The translations under genes and the position numbers were made by a program. Positions 44,453-53,482 of a DNA stretch of 64,000 nucleotides are shown in pieces (the stretch's first letter is position 1; each line of letters begins with the position of its first letter). Origin of the DNA: Pseudoalteromonas sp. MMG010 (lineage in GTDB: Bacteria > Pseudomonadota > Gammaproteobacteria > Enterobacterales > Alteromonadaceae); contig NZ_JAGJEG010000004.1 in assembly GCF_018100905.1 (NCBI RefSeq), forward strand, positions 124,001-188,000, in the 5' to 3' direction. A model generated the notes under the pieces. It worked only from the letters and a program-made list of their open reading frames with translations, made no database searches and had not been told where the DNA came from.

Positions 44453-46693
44453 TTATTGATAAAGGTAAGGTCCCACCCAACGATACGTTTTTTTGTTAAT
44501 AGTTAAGCTGTGTTTAGCCGTATTTGACGCATTTTTATTGGCTAAAATAAACCATTGCTCATTATCATCTAAATCGACTATTTTCACTGCCGTATATTGC
44601 GCTGTATCAAGCTCTACAGAGACTTCTTTAATATTACTGCTAGAGTTTAAAGATGCTTCCGACACAGGGCTATAGCTGCCATGCGGTTCAATAATTGAAA
44701 CAAACGTAGTATCAGCGGTATCTTTTCTGCGGATCACAATACCGGCATCTCGACGTAAATTAAACTGAGGATCATTAGCACCAATACGCGTTAATAGTAA
44801 TTCATCGGCCTGTGTTGTCGCAGAAGTAAGTGTATAAAACTTCCCTTCGTGCAACCAAGAGAACTGAGTATTCGCGCCAGCAGGTTTACCTTTACCTTCT
44901 AAATATAAGTGTTGGTAGCCATTTTTATTACCAAGTGGGCTTAAGCTCTTAGGTGATTCCCATTTAAAGTTGCCATCAATAACCTGCCCCATGTAATAAA
45001 ATGGAAAATCATAGTCATGCTTTTTATCAGCAGAAACTTTCATGATGTCTAACATAAATGCTTTTTCAAAGTGCTCGTCTTTTATTAAAGCCATTGTACG
45101 ATGCATTTCGGTACCAGGATAAGCAGCTGCCTCAGTAGCGCTCACCACTTGTACATCTTCTTTATCTGCATCAAAAAAATACAAATCAGAATGTTTTGTA
45201 CTGGCAACACTGTACTTACCTTTAAAGTGCATTTCGCCATCTTGAGATAATGTATTATGCGCGATGGTTGTTTTAGCCCAAGTTTTGTTTTCTTTTAAGT
45301 AATTACCGCCCCCTTTCTGGCCGATATTTACAAATCGAGCCAATCCATAATCTTGAATTATTTCATCACCTTTTTCGTAAAGAGAATACGATAACTTATC
45401 ATAATGACCGTGGCTTAAACCTTGCGCAGCATATTTAAATACCAATGTTAAATCTTCATTGCCGTAGCGTAAAACCCCTACACCACCTTGCTTACCATTA
45501 ATACCATCAGTAAGATTAACTGACTTTTTAGTATAAGGCTTAGCTTTTCCTTCGCGTATGCCAATAGCAACATCTAACCCTGATTCATCTAATAGTACTT
45601 GGTTCTGCTTTTGTGCAATGCTTAGTAACTTAGGATTCTGCTCTCCATAATGATAGGCAATGTTCACGGCTGTAACTAATGATGCAGTATAATATGACAT
45701 GCCTTTTTGACCGTCATTAAGTGGGAAAAACTCGCCATCAGCATCAGATAAATTTAACAGTGCATCAACAGCTTTAAGTAAAACATTATCTTTATGCTGC
45801 AATACTTTTAAATCAGGACGAGCATTTTCCATTGCCAGTGCAAAAATTAAAAATGGATACATTGCATAGCGTTGATAATATGGACCTTCCGTGTAATAAC
45901 CATCAGGAGAAAATGGTTCTTCTAAATTCGCTAAAAAGCCTTTTCTTTGCCCTTCAACTTTAATAATGCCGCCATCATTATCATAACTGCCTAGCGGTAA
46001 ACCATCATCTTCTATACCGTAAAGAGCTCTTTGAATTAGCTCTTCATCATTCATCACTAAACCAATCATACCTACAGCAGCATTACCCCATGTACTATGG
46101 TTATGCACTCGATTATAAAAAGCAGGGTTTTCTAATGAAATAAAATCAGCAAAAGGACGAAATAAGTTATTCTCTAATTTATTGCGCTCTTGCTCTGATA
46201 AAAAGTTATAAATAGTGTCATAAGCTTGGCTCATATATACAAGCCAGTTACTGTCGTTTAAGCATTGCCAAAATAATTTACCACGAGAATACGAACGTTC
46301 TTGTGGGTGAAGAGGTAAGTTTTTATACATTGCTTCGTATTGCATTAGCATATCGCGAATATATATTGCGTACTTTTCATCTTGTAAAATTTGATAAAGC
46401 ACACCCGCTTTTTGCGCAATTATAAAATTTTGTTTGTGTCGATAATGAGTATACCCACCTGAAAAATCTTTCGGGATAGGTGTATCTATCCCCATTGCAA
46501 TTTCAGCATCAACCTCTTGTTTTACTCGTTGTAATGTTGCGTCAAATAAAGGCGTTTCACCTAAATTATTTCTAATCTTTTCAACACTATTTTTATTTAA
46601 AATTAAACTAGGGTGATCTTGTGCTTTAAGTGTAAATGGGCTTGAGCATAAAGCCGTCATTAGCATTAAAGCCGGAATTTTTTTTATGTGCAT
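44453..46693 (-). CDS. Oligoalginate lyase, polysaccharide lyase family 17
   Basis: The 746-residue exported enzyme (signal peptide to TLKAQ, about residue 24; no lipobox) has a helical-toroid N-terminal domain with RVHNHSTWGNAAVG (Asn198/His199, equivalent to the Asn-His pair of PL17 enzymes) and YYTEGPYYQRYA. A heparinase-II/III-like beta-sheet domain follows, with GLSHGHYDKLSYSLY and an AHNTL motif after NYLKENKTWAKTTI. Family members degrade alginate oligomers exolytically to monomers. No other alginate-utilisation gene (PL6/PL7 lyase, transporter, KdgF) is nearby, so it is an isolated gene in this window. Heparinase-like activity on other uronates is the alternative. Confidence 0.85.
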   Translation of the reverse strand: MHIKKIPALMLMTALCSSPFTLKAQDHPSLILNKNSVEKIRNNLGETPLFDATLQRVKQEVDAEIAMGIDTPIPKDFSGGYTHYRHKQNFIIAQKAGVLYQILQDEKYAIYIRDMLMQYEAMYKNLPLHPQERSYSRGKLFWQCLNDSNWLVYMSQAYDTIYNFLSEQERNKLENNLFRPFADFISLENPAFYNRVHNHSTWGNAAVGMIGLVMNDEELIQRALYGIEDDGLPLGSYDNDGGIIKVEGQRKGFLANLEEPFSPDGYYTEGPYYQRYAMYPFLIFALAMENARPDLKVLQHKDNVLLKAVDALLNLSDADGEFFPLNDGQKGMSYYTASLVTAVNIAYHYGEQNPKLLSIAQKQNQVLLDESGLDVAIGIREGKAKPYTKKSVNLTDGINGKQGGVGVLRYGNEDLTLVFKYAAQGLSHGHYDKLSYSLYEKGDEIIQDYGLARFVNIGQKGGGNYLKENKTWAKTTIAHNTLSQDGEMHFKGKYSVASTKHSDLYFFDADKEDVQVVSATEAAAYPGTEMHRTMALIKDEHFEKAFMLDIMKVSADKKHDYDFPFYYMGQVIDGNFKWESPKSLSPLGNKNGYQHLYLEGKGKPAGANTQFSWLHEGKFYTLTSATTQADELLLTRIGANDPQFNLRRDAGIVIRRKDTADTTFVSIIEPHGSYSPVSEASLNSSSNIKEVSVELDTAQYTAVKIVDLDDNEQWFILANKNASNTAKHSLTINKKTYRWVGPYLYQ

Positions 46694-47163
46694 GTATGTG
46701 AGTCCTTACATTGTCTAAACGTTCAAACTTTTAGAAGTTGTATACAGTGTATTTAAAATGACAATTAATAACTAAAAAGTGCGGCTATATAATAACTTAC
46801 AGTAACAGCTCACTTTAAACGCTTGTTTATATTAAATGAGTTATTCATTGCTATATTGTCAGGCACTAAATATAACGTTTTCTTTGTACTTTTGTCTTGT
46901 AAAAGTGAATTTTTATTTAACAAAATGCGTAATTTATATAAATAAAGATAAGGAAATAGTTGAGCAACAGATACGAGAAAATTAAATAAAATAAGAATTT
47001 AAAGTATAGGGTTGTGCTAAAGAGTGAATTTATAAGTATAAAAGTACACATATAAGAAGCTCTGAATATTTATTCAGAAATACAAAAGGAAGTTATGAGC
47101 ACTCTTTTTATTAAATAAAAAGTGGGTAGCTAAATCATAATTTAATAAAGGGAGTAAAAAGAT
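46694..47163. other. Gene-free AT-rich stretch with one ARG-box-like palindrome
   Basis: About 470 bp without a credible gene, between the lyase start and the tRNA operon end. It contains TCTGAATATTTATTCAGA (47061-47078), a perfect palindrome that also fits the ARG-box pattern TGAAT-N4-ATTCA, with no partner box. An AT-only hairpin at about 47104-47123 may help end the tRNA transcript. Confidence 0.4.
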
Positions 47164-47239
47164 TGGAGCGGCACACGAGGCTCGAACTCGTGACCTCGAC
47201 CTTGGCAAGGTCGCGCTCTACCAACTGAGCTAGTGCCGC
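47164..47239 (-). tRNA. tRNA-Gly (anticodon GCC), copy 2
   Basis: A 76-nt tRNA with encoded CCA (47164-47166). It has a perfect 7-bp acceptor stem (GCGGCAC/GTGCCGC), D-arm GCTCAGTTGGTAGAGC, anticodon loop CTTGCCAAG with GCC, and T-arm with GTTCGAGC. It is the promoter-distal copy of the operon. Confidence 0.97.
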
Positions 47240-47395
47240 ATTCAAAGACAGTCAGTGATTTGTCCGTTGGTGCGCGACAGGTCGCGTTCAACATTCTGGC
47301 AACTGAGCTAGTGCCGCATTCAAAAATAGTCAGTGATTCGTCCGTTGGTGCGCGACAGGTCGCGTTCAACATTCTGGCAACTGAGCTAGTGCCGC
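47240..47395 (-). repeat. Two 78-bp units starting with the first 18 nt of tRNA-Gly
   Basis: Units 47240-47317 and 47318-47395 each start (minus strand) with the identical 18 nt GCGGCACTAGCTCAGTTG of tRNA-Gly. They then leave the tRNA sequence for a shared 60-nt tail with a CGCGA/TCGCG hairpin. They lack anticodon and T-arms, so they are not functional tRNAs. The last unit abuts the intact tRNA at 47239 exactly. Confidence 0.9.
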
Positions 47396-47430
47396 ATTTA
47401 AAATTTTTGCTGCAATCTATTAAAAAAGAT

Positions 47431-47506
47431 TGGAGCGGCACACGAGGCTCGAACTCGTGACCTCGACCTTGGCAAGGTCGCGCTCTACCAACTGAGCTAG
47501 TGCCGC
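47431..47506 (-). tRNA. tRNA-Gly (anticodon GCC), copy 1
   Basis: Identical in sequence to the copy at 47164-47239, again 76 nt with encoded CCA. It directly follows the third 78-bp unit and is followed by a 35-nt spacer. Both copies share the same downstream octamer ATCTTTTT on the minus strand, so the duplication includes some flank. Confidence 0.97.
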
Positions 47507-47584
47507 ATTCAAAAATAGTCAGTGATTCGTCCGTTGGTGCGCGACGTGTCGCGTTCAACATTCTGGCAACTGAGCTAGTGCCGC
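47507..47584 (-). repeat. Third 78-bp tRNA-Gly-headed unit
   Basis: Same 18-nt tRNA head and tail as the units at 47240-47395. It differs at the centre of the hairpin (GCGACACGTCGC against GCGACCTGTCGC) while both arms are kept. Another 8-15 nt of tail-like sequence beyond 47584 hints at a further eroded unit. Confidence 0.9.
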
Positions 47585-47732
47585 ATTCAAAAGTCGTCAA
47601 ACTTAAATTCTAGGCTTTAGCAAAACTCACTTTATTAATATGATTTCTTTGGTGAAAAAGCACATCAATCAAAACAACCTAGTTACTCAAACACACTAAC
47701 CCCGCGGGGGTTATCGTCTTGAGCGGGGCAGG

Positions 47733-47760
47733 ATTCTACAATAATTAGAGGTGTTTGCAA
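47733..47760 (-). promoter_or_regulatory. Promoter of the tRNA-Gly operon
   Basis: On the minus strand TTGCAA (47755-47760), 16 bp, TAGAAT (47733-47738), then the GC-rich stretch CCTGCCCCG at the start point. That is a discriminator typical of stringently controlled stable-RNA promoters. It begins 8 bp after the orn stop. Confidence 0.75.
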
Positions 47761-47767
47761 GTTTTTT

Positions 47768-48313
47768 TTACAAATTAAAGAACTTTTCTCTATACACTTT
47801 CAATTCCATAATTGAATCTTTAATGTCATCAAGTGCTAAATGTGAGCCCTTTTTATTTACTTGTGCTAGTACTTCTGGTTTCCAGCGTCGTGCGAGCTCT
47901 TTTATCGTACTGACATCTAAATTGCGGTAATGGAAAAAATCTTCTAACTCACGCATGTACTTATTCATAAAACGACGATCTTGCCCTATAGAGTTTCCAC
48001 ACATTGGTGATACACCGCTAGGTACCCATTGCTTTAAAAACGCTAATGTTTGTTCAACCGCATAAGCTTCGTCAAAGCAACTCGCTTTGCAACGCTCAGT
48101 TAAACCTGATTGACCATGCTGCGTGGTACACCACTCGTCCATACCTGCTAATAACTCTTCACTTTGATGAATTGCAATAGTAGGCCCTTCTGCAAGAATA
48201 TTTAAATCGGCATCAGTGACAACCGTTGCAATTTCAAGTATTTTGTCGGTTTCTGGCTCAAGGCCTGTCATTTCGAGGTCAAGCCAGATTAAATTTGATT
48301 TATTAATAGTCAT
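47768..48313 (-). CDS. orn: Oligoribonuclease
   Basis: The 181-residue DEDDh exonuclease has [13 protein letters not shown] with the first Asp and Glu, [19 protein letters not shown], and [19 protein letters not shown] near the C-terminus. It degrades 2-5-nt RNA oligomers, including the pGpG made by EAL-domain phosphodiesterases. It is divergent from rsgA, the common gammaproteobacterial arrangement, and ends just before the tRNA promoter. Confidence 0.96.
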   Translation of the reverse strand: MTINKSNLIWLDLEMTGLEPETDKILEIATVVTDADLNILAEGPTIAIHQSEELLAGMDEWCTTQHGQSGLTERCKASCFDEAYAVEQTLAFLKQWVPSGVSPMCGNSIGQDRRFMNKYMRELEDFFHYRNLDVSTIKELARRWKPEVLAQVNKKGSHLALDDIKDSIMELKVYREKFFNL

Positions 48314-48435
48314 AATTACCTTAAATGGTGCTTTTCTTTAGATCCAACGCATTTCGATATATCATATTAGCATCAACCGCCGAGCTAAAGCTTTTTTTAG
48401 CAAAGTCGACATTTAACTCAGGTTATAGGCCTAAA

Positions 48436-49494
48436 GTGGCAAAACAGAAAAAATTAAGTAAAGGTCAATCCCGTCGGATTAAGGCCAATCATCAAAAGCG
48501 TTTAAAAAATGCAGATAGCCAAACTGTAAAAATAAGCGATCAACAGTGGCAAAACGATAATTTAGGCGCAACTCAAAGCGCTATTGTTATTAGTCGTTTC
48601 GGTCAACATGCTGATGTAGAAACTGAAAATGGCGATGTATTTCGTTGCAACATACGCCGTACGGTATCTAACCTAGTATGTGGAGATGAAGTTTTATTTC
48701 GCCGTGCAAAAGTAAGTGAAGGCGACTTAGCGGGTGTCATTGAAGCAACTCAAGAGCGTCGTTCGCAACTTACTCGCCCTGATTTTTACGATGGTGTAAA
48801 AGTCATTGCCGCTAATATAGATCAAATTTTAATGGTCTCTGCGGTTTTACCCGAATTTACTCATAATATTATCGATCGTTATTTGATTGCCTGCGAAGAT
48901 ATGGGGATTGAGCCTATTTTAGTACTTAATAAAATAGACTTAATCGATGATGCTGGCTTAAGTAAAATACAATCTATACTCGATATATATCGCGGTTTAG
49001 GTTATCAAGTATTATTAGTCAGTAGTGTATCCGGCGAAGGCATTGATGAGCTCAAGCAACTACTCGTTGATAAAAACAATATTTTTGTTGGTCAAAGTGG
49101 GGTTGGTAAATCAACGCTCGTCAATACAGTACTTCCAGATGCCGAAATATTAACGAAAGAAGTATCTGAAAACAGTGGTTTAGGCCAACATACAACAACA
49201 GTATCTCGTTTGCACCATCTACCTTCGGGCGGTAATTTAATAGACTCGCCAGGCATCCGTGAGTTTGGCTTATGGCATTTAGAAGTAGAGCGTGTTACTT
49301 GGTGTTTTAAAGAATTTAGAGCACTTATGGGTGGATGTCGATTTAGAGATTGTAAGCACTTAAACGATCCGGGTTGTATTATTAAACAAGCGGTAGCTGA
49401 TGGCGATATTTCCACATTACGCTATGAGAGTTATCATCGAATTTTAGAAACTATGGCCGATGGCCGAGCCGGCGCACGTGCGCCTAGAGTATAA
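48436..49494 (+). CDS. rsgA: Ribosome small-subunit biogenesis GTPase RsgA
   Basis: The 352-residue protein has a basic N-terminus ([18 protein letters not shown]), an OB fold ([18 protein letters not shown]) and a circularly permuted GTPase (NKIDLI before GQSGVGKST and [10 protein letters not shown]). It ends in a zinc-knuckle ([14 protein letters not shown]). It acts late in 30S maturation. The GTG at 48436 matches the family start; the frame open from 48325 is not supported by homology. The gene is followed 14 bp later by psd. Confidence 0.95.
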   Translation: MAKQKKLSKGQSRRIKANHQKRLKNADSQTVKISDQQWQNDNLGATQSAIVISRFGQHADVETENGDVFRCNIRRTVSNLVCGDEVLFRRAKVSEGDLAGVIEATQERRSQLTRPDFYDGVKVIAANIDQILMVSAVLPEFTHNIIDRYLIACEDMGIEPILVLNKIDLIDDAGLSKIQSILDIYRGLGYQVLLVSSVSGEGIDELKQLLVDKNNIFVGQSGVGKSTLVNTVLPDAEILTKEVSENSGLGQHTTTVSRLHHLPSGGNLIDSPGIREFGLWHLEVERVTWCFKEFRALMGGCRFRDCKHLNDPGCIIKQAVADGDISTLRYESYHRILETMADGRAGARAPRV

Positions 49495-49508
49495 TTAGGA
49501 AGTTATCA

Positions 49509-50375
49509 GTGAGCTTAGACAAATTTAAAATAGCAATGCAATACGCAATGCCAAAACATTTTATTTCGCGCGTAGTAGGAAAATTAGCAGCAGCAAAAGC
49601 TGGTGCATTAACAACTTACTTAATAAAGTTATTTATTAAGCAATATAAAATAGACATGACTGAGGCTAAATACTCAGATCCAGCTCATTACAAAACTTTC
49701 AATGAGTTTTTCACACGTCCTTTAAAAGACGGTGTACGCCCTATGGTTGATGATGAACAAGTGATCATTCACCCTGTTGACGGTGCAATTAGTCAATTAG
49801 GTGATATTATCGATGGCCAACTTATTCAGGCTAAAGGTCATGACTATAGCTTACAAGCTCTATTAGGTGGTGATGAGTACGATACCACGGCCTTTTTAGA
49901 TGGTAAGTTTGCAACTATTTATTTAGCCCCTAAAGACTACCACCGTATACATATGCCTATTGATGGTACATTAAGTAAAATGATTTACGTACCTGGTGAT
50001 TTATTTTCAGTAAACCCTCTTACCGCGCAAAATGTACCTAATTTATTTGCCCGTAACGAGCGAGTTGTAGCCATTTTCGAAACAGACATTGGCCCACTAG
50101 CCATGGTGTTAGTCGGGGCAACCATTGTAGCGAGTATAGAAACCGTGTGGGCAGGGACTGTAACCCCTCCAGCTGGTAGTGATGTATTTAGTTGGAAATA
50201 CCCAACCGAAGGCGAAAACGCTTTAACACTTAAAAAAGGTGAAGAAATGGGCCGCTTTAAACTTGGCTCTACCGTTGTGTTAGCATGGGGTGCTGATAAA
50301 GCAGATATTCTTGATGACCAACTACCAGAAACAGTCACTCGCTTAGGCACTGCATTTGCCACCATTAAAAAATAA
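49509..50375 (+). CDS. psd: Phosphatidylserine decarboxylase proenzyme
   Basis: The 288-residue proenzyme has the family segments [39 protein letters not shown] and the self-cleavage LGST motif near the C-terminus ([12 protein letters not shown]) that creates the pyruvoyl group. It makes phosphatidylethanolamine at the inner membrane. The start is GTG with AGGA upstream, as rsgA-psd pairs usually show. Confidence 0.96.
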   Translation: MSLDKFKIAMQYAMPKHFISRVVGKLAAAKAGALTTYLIKLFIKQYKIDMTEAKYSDPAHYKTFNEFFTRPLKDGVRPMVDDEQVIIHPVDGAISQLGDIIDGQLIQAKGHDYSLQALLGGDEYDTTAFLDGKFATIYLAPKDYHRIHMPIDGTLSKMIYVPGDLFSVNPLTAQNVPNLFARNERVVAIFETDIGPLAMVLVGATIVASIETVWAGTVTPPAGSDVFSWKYPTEGENALTLKKGEEMGRFKLGSTVVLAWGADKADILDDQLPETVTRLGTAFATIKK

Positions 50376-50437
50376 TTTAATGGTGCGTTAAATTAAAGTA
50401 TGTCACGTCCTAAAATACGTTGACGCTTTTAAGTGAA

Positions 50438-50467
50438 GGCCAGTCGCTTTTGTTGCTGGTCTTTTTT
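50438..50467 (+). terminator. Terminator after psd
   Basis: A stem of about 7 bp (GGCCAGT/GCTGGTC, with G-U pairs) is followed by TTTTTT. Confidence 0.7.
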
Positions 50468-50541
50468 ATGCACTTGGTTTGGTGTTTTCATGCCTAAACT
50501 TAAATACGACCTCATTTAAAGACAAGGCAGTACTTAAATAT

Positions 50542-50576
50542 AAAAGGCCAATTACATTAATTGACCTTTTGTTTTT
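50542..50576. terminator. Additional hairpin between psd and rpoH, bidirectional terminator-like
   Basis: AAAAGG-C-CAATTA and TAATTG-A-CCTTTT pair around a CAT loop with A/T runs on both sides. It lies between converging transcripts. Confidence 0.55.
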
Positions 50577-50592
50577 ATCTTACTCCATAAAC

Positions 50593-50617
50593 AAAAAAGC
50601 CCTGCATTAAGCAAGGC
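50593..50617 (-). terminator. Terminator of rpoH
   Basis: On the minus strand GCCTTGC-TTAAT-GCAGGGC (one mismatch) is followed by six U, 26 bp after the rpoH stop. Confidence 0.8.
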
Positions 50618-50642
50618 GTTTTTAATTTATATTAATGAACGT

Positions 50643-51506
50643 TTAGCTCATTGCTGCTTGTAGCTTTTTCATCGCTGTTTTTTCTAGCTGACGAACACGC
50701 TCTGCAGATACACTGTACTTTTCAGCAAGCTCTTGTAGTGTTGCTTTATCGTCAGATAACCAACGAGCGCTAACAATATCTTGTGAGCGTTCATCTAGCG
50801 TTTTTAATGCACTAAATAAACGTGTATGTGATTGCTCTTGCCATTGCTGTTGTTCAATATCATCAGCTAAATCAGCAGAACCATCCGTTAAATATTGAAC
50901 GGGAGAATAGGTACTGCTTGGCGCATCATCGTTATCATCGCCAGTTAAATCAAAGCCCATATCTTGACCGCTCATACGCGATTCCATTTCACGAACTTCT
51001 TTTTCACTTACACCTAGCTCGCTAGCAACAGTGCTAACCTCTGCTTGGTTAAACCAACCTAAACGCTTTTTGTTTTTGCGTAGGTTAAAAAATAATTTAC
51101 GTTGCGCTTTTGTGGTCGCAACTTTAACGATGCGCCAATTTTTAAGTACAAACTCATGAATCTCTGCTTTAATCCAATGTACAGCAAACGAGACTAAACG
51201 TACGCCCACTGTAGGGTCAAAACGCTTTACCGCTTTCATTAATCCAATATTACCTTCTTGAATTAAATCAGCTTGTGGTAAGCCATAACCTGAGTAGCTT
51301 TTAGCAATATGTGCAACAAAGCGTAAATGCGACATAATGAGTTGCTTTGCAGCGCTAAGATCGCCATCTTCTTGCAGACGTTTTGCTAGCTCTTGTTCTT
51401 TCTCAGCTTTAAGCATAGGTATCGTACTTACCGCTTGTAAGTATCCGTCCATGCTTGCGCTTTGTTGACCGACAGTTAGTGCCATTGCGTATAAATCTTT
51501 ACTCAT
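50643..51506 (-). CDS. rpoH: Heat-shock sigma factor RpoH (sigma-32)
   Basis: The 287-residue sigma factor has regions 2 and 4 ([53 protein letters not shown]) and the diagnostic RpoH box QRKLFFNLR at residues 135-143. It directs transcription of chaperones and proteases. Its promoter is overlapped by a perfect CIRCE element, so the HrcA repressor probably limits its synthesis. That would add a control layer not used by E. coli rpoH. Confidence 0.96.
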   Translation of the reverse strand: MSKDLYAMALTVGQQSASMDGYLQAVSTIPMLKAEKEQELAKRLQEDGDLSAAKQLIMSHLRFVAHIAKSYSGYGLPQADLIQEGNIGLMKAVKRFDPTVGVRLVSFAVHWIKAEIHEFVLKNWRIVKVATTKAQRKLFFNLRKNKKRLGWFNQAEVSTVASELGVSEKEVREMESRMSGQDMGFDLTGDDNDDAPSSTYSPVQYLTDGSADLADDIEQQQWQEQSHTRLFSALKTLDERSQDIVSARWLSDDKATLQELAEKYSVSAERVRQLEKTAMKKLQAAMS

Positions 51507-51540
51507 TTTTCACCTCAGTGATAAAACATTTGAAACCATC

Positions 51541-51567
51541 TTAGCACTCTTTAACCAAGAGTGCTAA
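51541..51567 (-). promoter_or_regulatory. CIRCE element (HrcA operator) at the rpoH start site
   Basis: TTAGCACTC-N9-GAGTGCTAA is a perfect 9-9-9 CIRCE inverted repeat. It begins 6 bp past the -10 of the rpoH promoter and ends 35 bp before the start codon, so it covers the transcription start. Confidence 0.9.
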
Positions 51568-51572
51568 CTCGA

Positions 51573-51601
51573 ATTAAAAACTTTTTTTGCTTTTAATGCA
51601 A
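51573..51601 (-). promoter_or_regulatory. Sigma-70-type promoter of rpoH
   Basis: Minus-strand TTGCAT (51596-51601), 17 bp, TTTAAT (51573-51578), immediately upstream of the CIRCE element. Confidence 0.65.
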
Positions 51602-51736
51602 GAGGTTTTTTAGTATTTATTTAGTGTACGCTAAGCGTCTGAATAGGTAATGAATTTAATTAGGCAATTGATTAGTCACCAACCTTTAAAGCCAGGCAAC
51701 TAAACAATTTAATATGTTTAAGTAAAGTGGTACTAA

Positions 51737-52723
51737 CTATACTTTATCGGGCTCTATTTCTTTTATATACCTGTTAACTGATAAATATGAACCGACAAAG
51801 CCGAGTAAAGTTGCCAGTAATATTAAGAACCCGAGCTCTGAAAATGACAATCCAATTAAATCAAAACGGGTTTGATATACATCGGCTACACTACTTACGG
51901 CAGACCCAAGCCACCACATCATAAGTGAAACACATATGAATGAAAATAAGCCACCAATGACACCATACCATACCCCCGTCCATAAAAATGGAGCGTGGAT
52001 AAAAGCATTGGTCGCACCGACTAACTTCATAACTTGAATTTCTTCTTTTTTATCCATAATCGATAAACGAATCGTATTACCGATAATGAGCGTCACAGAC
52101 GTAAGTAATAATAATGCGATTGTAATTACGCTATCTTTTAATAAACTTAATAAAGCATTTAAACGCTCTAACCACGCAATATCTAACTTACCAAAGTCAA
52201 CTTCACGTTCAGCTTCTAATTTAGCAAGTAATGTTTGTGCTGCATTGGGCATGCGATGACGAGGAGTCGGAGTTACAAGCACCACATCCGGTAACGGGTT
52301 CGAATCTAAATATTGTAACGCCTGCCCAAATCCCGAAACCGATTCAAACTCACTCAGTGCATCTTGTTTTGAAATAAAAGACACACTTTCAACCTCAGGA
52401 TACAAGGCTAAACGTTTTACTAATGTTTGGGTTTGTTGTGGGTTCATACTGTCTTTAACAAATAACGATATTTCGCTAGCTTGTTCAAAACCACTGCTCA
52501 CCTGCTGAACGTTTTTCACCACTAAGTACAGTGTTGCTGGTAATGTTAAACTCAAGCCTAACACCGCAATCGTCATCATTGATGCAAGTGGTGTACGCCA
52601 CATCTCACCAAGACTATGTACACCTTGACGAAAAATATTAACGATAAAGTAATATCCACTGGCTAGGCTCGATTTTTTTACTCGCTCGTTGGCATTTTGG
52701 CGACCTTTAAATAACAAACTCAT
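51737..52723 (-). CDS. ftsX: Cell-division ABC transporter-like protein FtsX
   Basis: The 328-residue inner-membrane protein has the FtsX layout: a cytoplasmic N-terminus, one span (about 45-70), a periplasmic domain (SEISLFVKDSMNPQQTQ, VVLVTPTPRHR) and three C-terminal spans with MDKKEEIQVMKLVGATNAFI between them. With FtsE it regulates septal peptidoglycan hydrolases through a periplasmic activator. The start overlaps the ftsE stop by 4 bp. Confidence 0.95.
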   Translation of the reverse strand: MSLLFKGRQNANERVKKSSLASGYYFIVNIFRQGVHSLGEMWRTPLASMMTIAVLGLSLTLPATLYLVVKNVQQVSSGFEQASEISLFVKDSMNPQQTQTLVKRLALYPEVESVSFISKQDALSEFESVSGFGQALQYLDSNPLPDVVLVTPTPRHRMPNAAQTLLAKLEAEREVDFGKLDIAWLERLNALLSLLKDSVITIALLLLTSVTLIIGNTIRLSIMDKKEEIQVMKLVGATNAFIHAPFLWTGVWYGVIGGLFSFICVSLMMWWLGSAVSSVADVYQTRFDLIGLSFSELGFLILLATLLGFVGSYLSVNRYIKEIEPDKV

Positions 52724-53397
52724 AATAAACTTTCCGCTAGGGGGTCTTGACTCATACGCCCTTCTTTTAAAGTTAAGCTACGGTATTTCATGCGCGATAC
52801 CAAACCTAAATCATGGGTTGCAATTAATACGGTTGTGCCATGTTTATTAAAATCTTCAAATAATTTGAGTATTTCCATTGATAGCTCAGGGTCTAAATTA
52901 CCTGTAGGTTCATCAGCAAGAAGTAAAGGGGGAGAGTTAACAATGGCACGCGCAATACCAACACGTTGTTGTTCACCACCTGACAAAGTGGATGGGTGGC
53001 ATTTTACTTTATCAAGTAAGCCCACTTTATCTAGTGCGCCATGCACCCGTTTTGCAATTTGTTTATGGTGCGTACCTTCAATAATTAAAGGTAGTGCAAC
53101 ATTATCAAAAATAGTGTGACGTTCTAATAATCGATGGTTTTGAAATATAATTCCAATATCGCGACGCGCATAAGGAATTTGTCTTGCATTTACTTTATTA
53201 AGATCGGTCCCATTTATAAATACATTTCCGGCTGATGGGCGCTCCATCAAACTAATGAGTTTTAATAAAGTACTTTTACCAGCCCCACTATGACCCGTTA
53301 AAAATGCCAATTCACCAGGCTCAATATGAAAACTTACTTTTTCTAGCGCACGGTGTCCGCCAGAATAGGTTTTACTTACTTGCTGAAAATTTATCAT
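52720..53397 (-). CDS. ftsE: Cell-division ATP-binding protein FtsE
   Basis: The 225-residue ABC ATPase has Walker A GHSGAGKST, signature LSGGEQQRVGIARA, Walker B LLLADEPTGNLD and the switch histidine in IATHDLGL. It pairs with FtsX in the divisome. It is co-transcribed in the usual ftsY-ftsE-ftsX order. Confidence 0.96.
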   Translation of the reverse strand: MINFQQVSKTYSGGHRALEKVSFHIEPGELAFLTGHSGAGKSTLLKLISLMERPSAGNVFINGTDLNKVNARQIPYARRDIGIIFQNHRLLERHTIFDNVALPLIIEGTHHKQIAKRVHGALDKVGLLDKVKCHPSTLSGGEQQRVGIARAIVNSPPLLLADEPTGNLDPELSMEILKLFEDFNKHGTTVLIATHDLGLVSRMKYRSLTLKEGRMSQDPLAESLL

Positions 53398-53482
53398 TAT
53401 TATACTCCAGCTAACTTAAGGGAGTTTTCTCCCTTAAGAATGTATTAATTATTTATATGAAATCCCAAAGCTGGGCATATTA

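Noticed and set aside
47142..47600. 152-codon minus-strand frame with repeated ECGTSSV text
   Set aside because: It is a translation of the tRNA-Gly genes and the tRNA-headed units; RNA structure explains it fully.
47698..47712. AACCCC-GCG-GGGGTT hairpin downstream of orn as an orn terminator
   Set aside because: No U-tract on the minus strand, and it lies inside the leader of the tRNA operon after the promoter at 47733-47760. It may instead be a leader structure.
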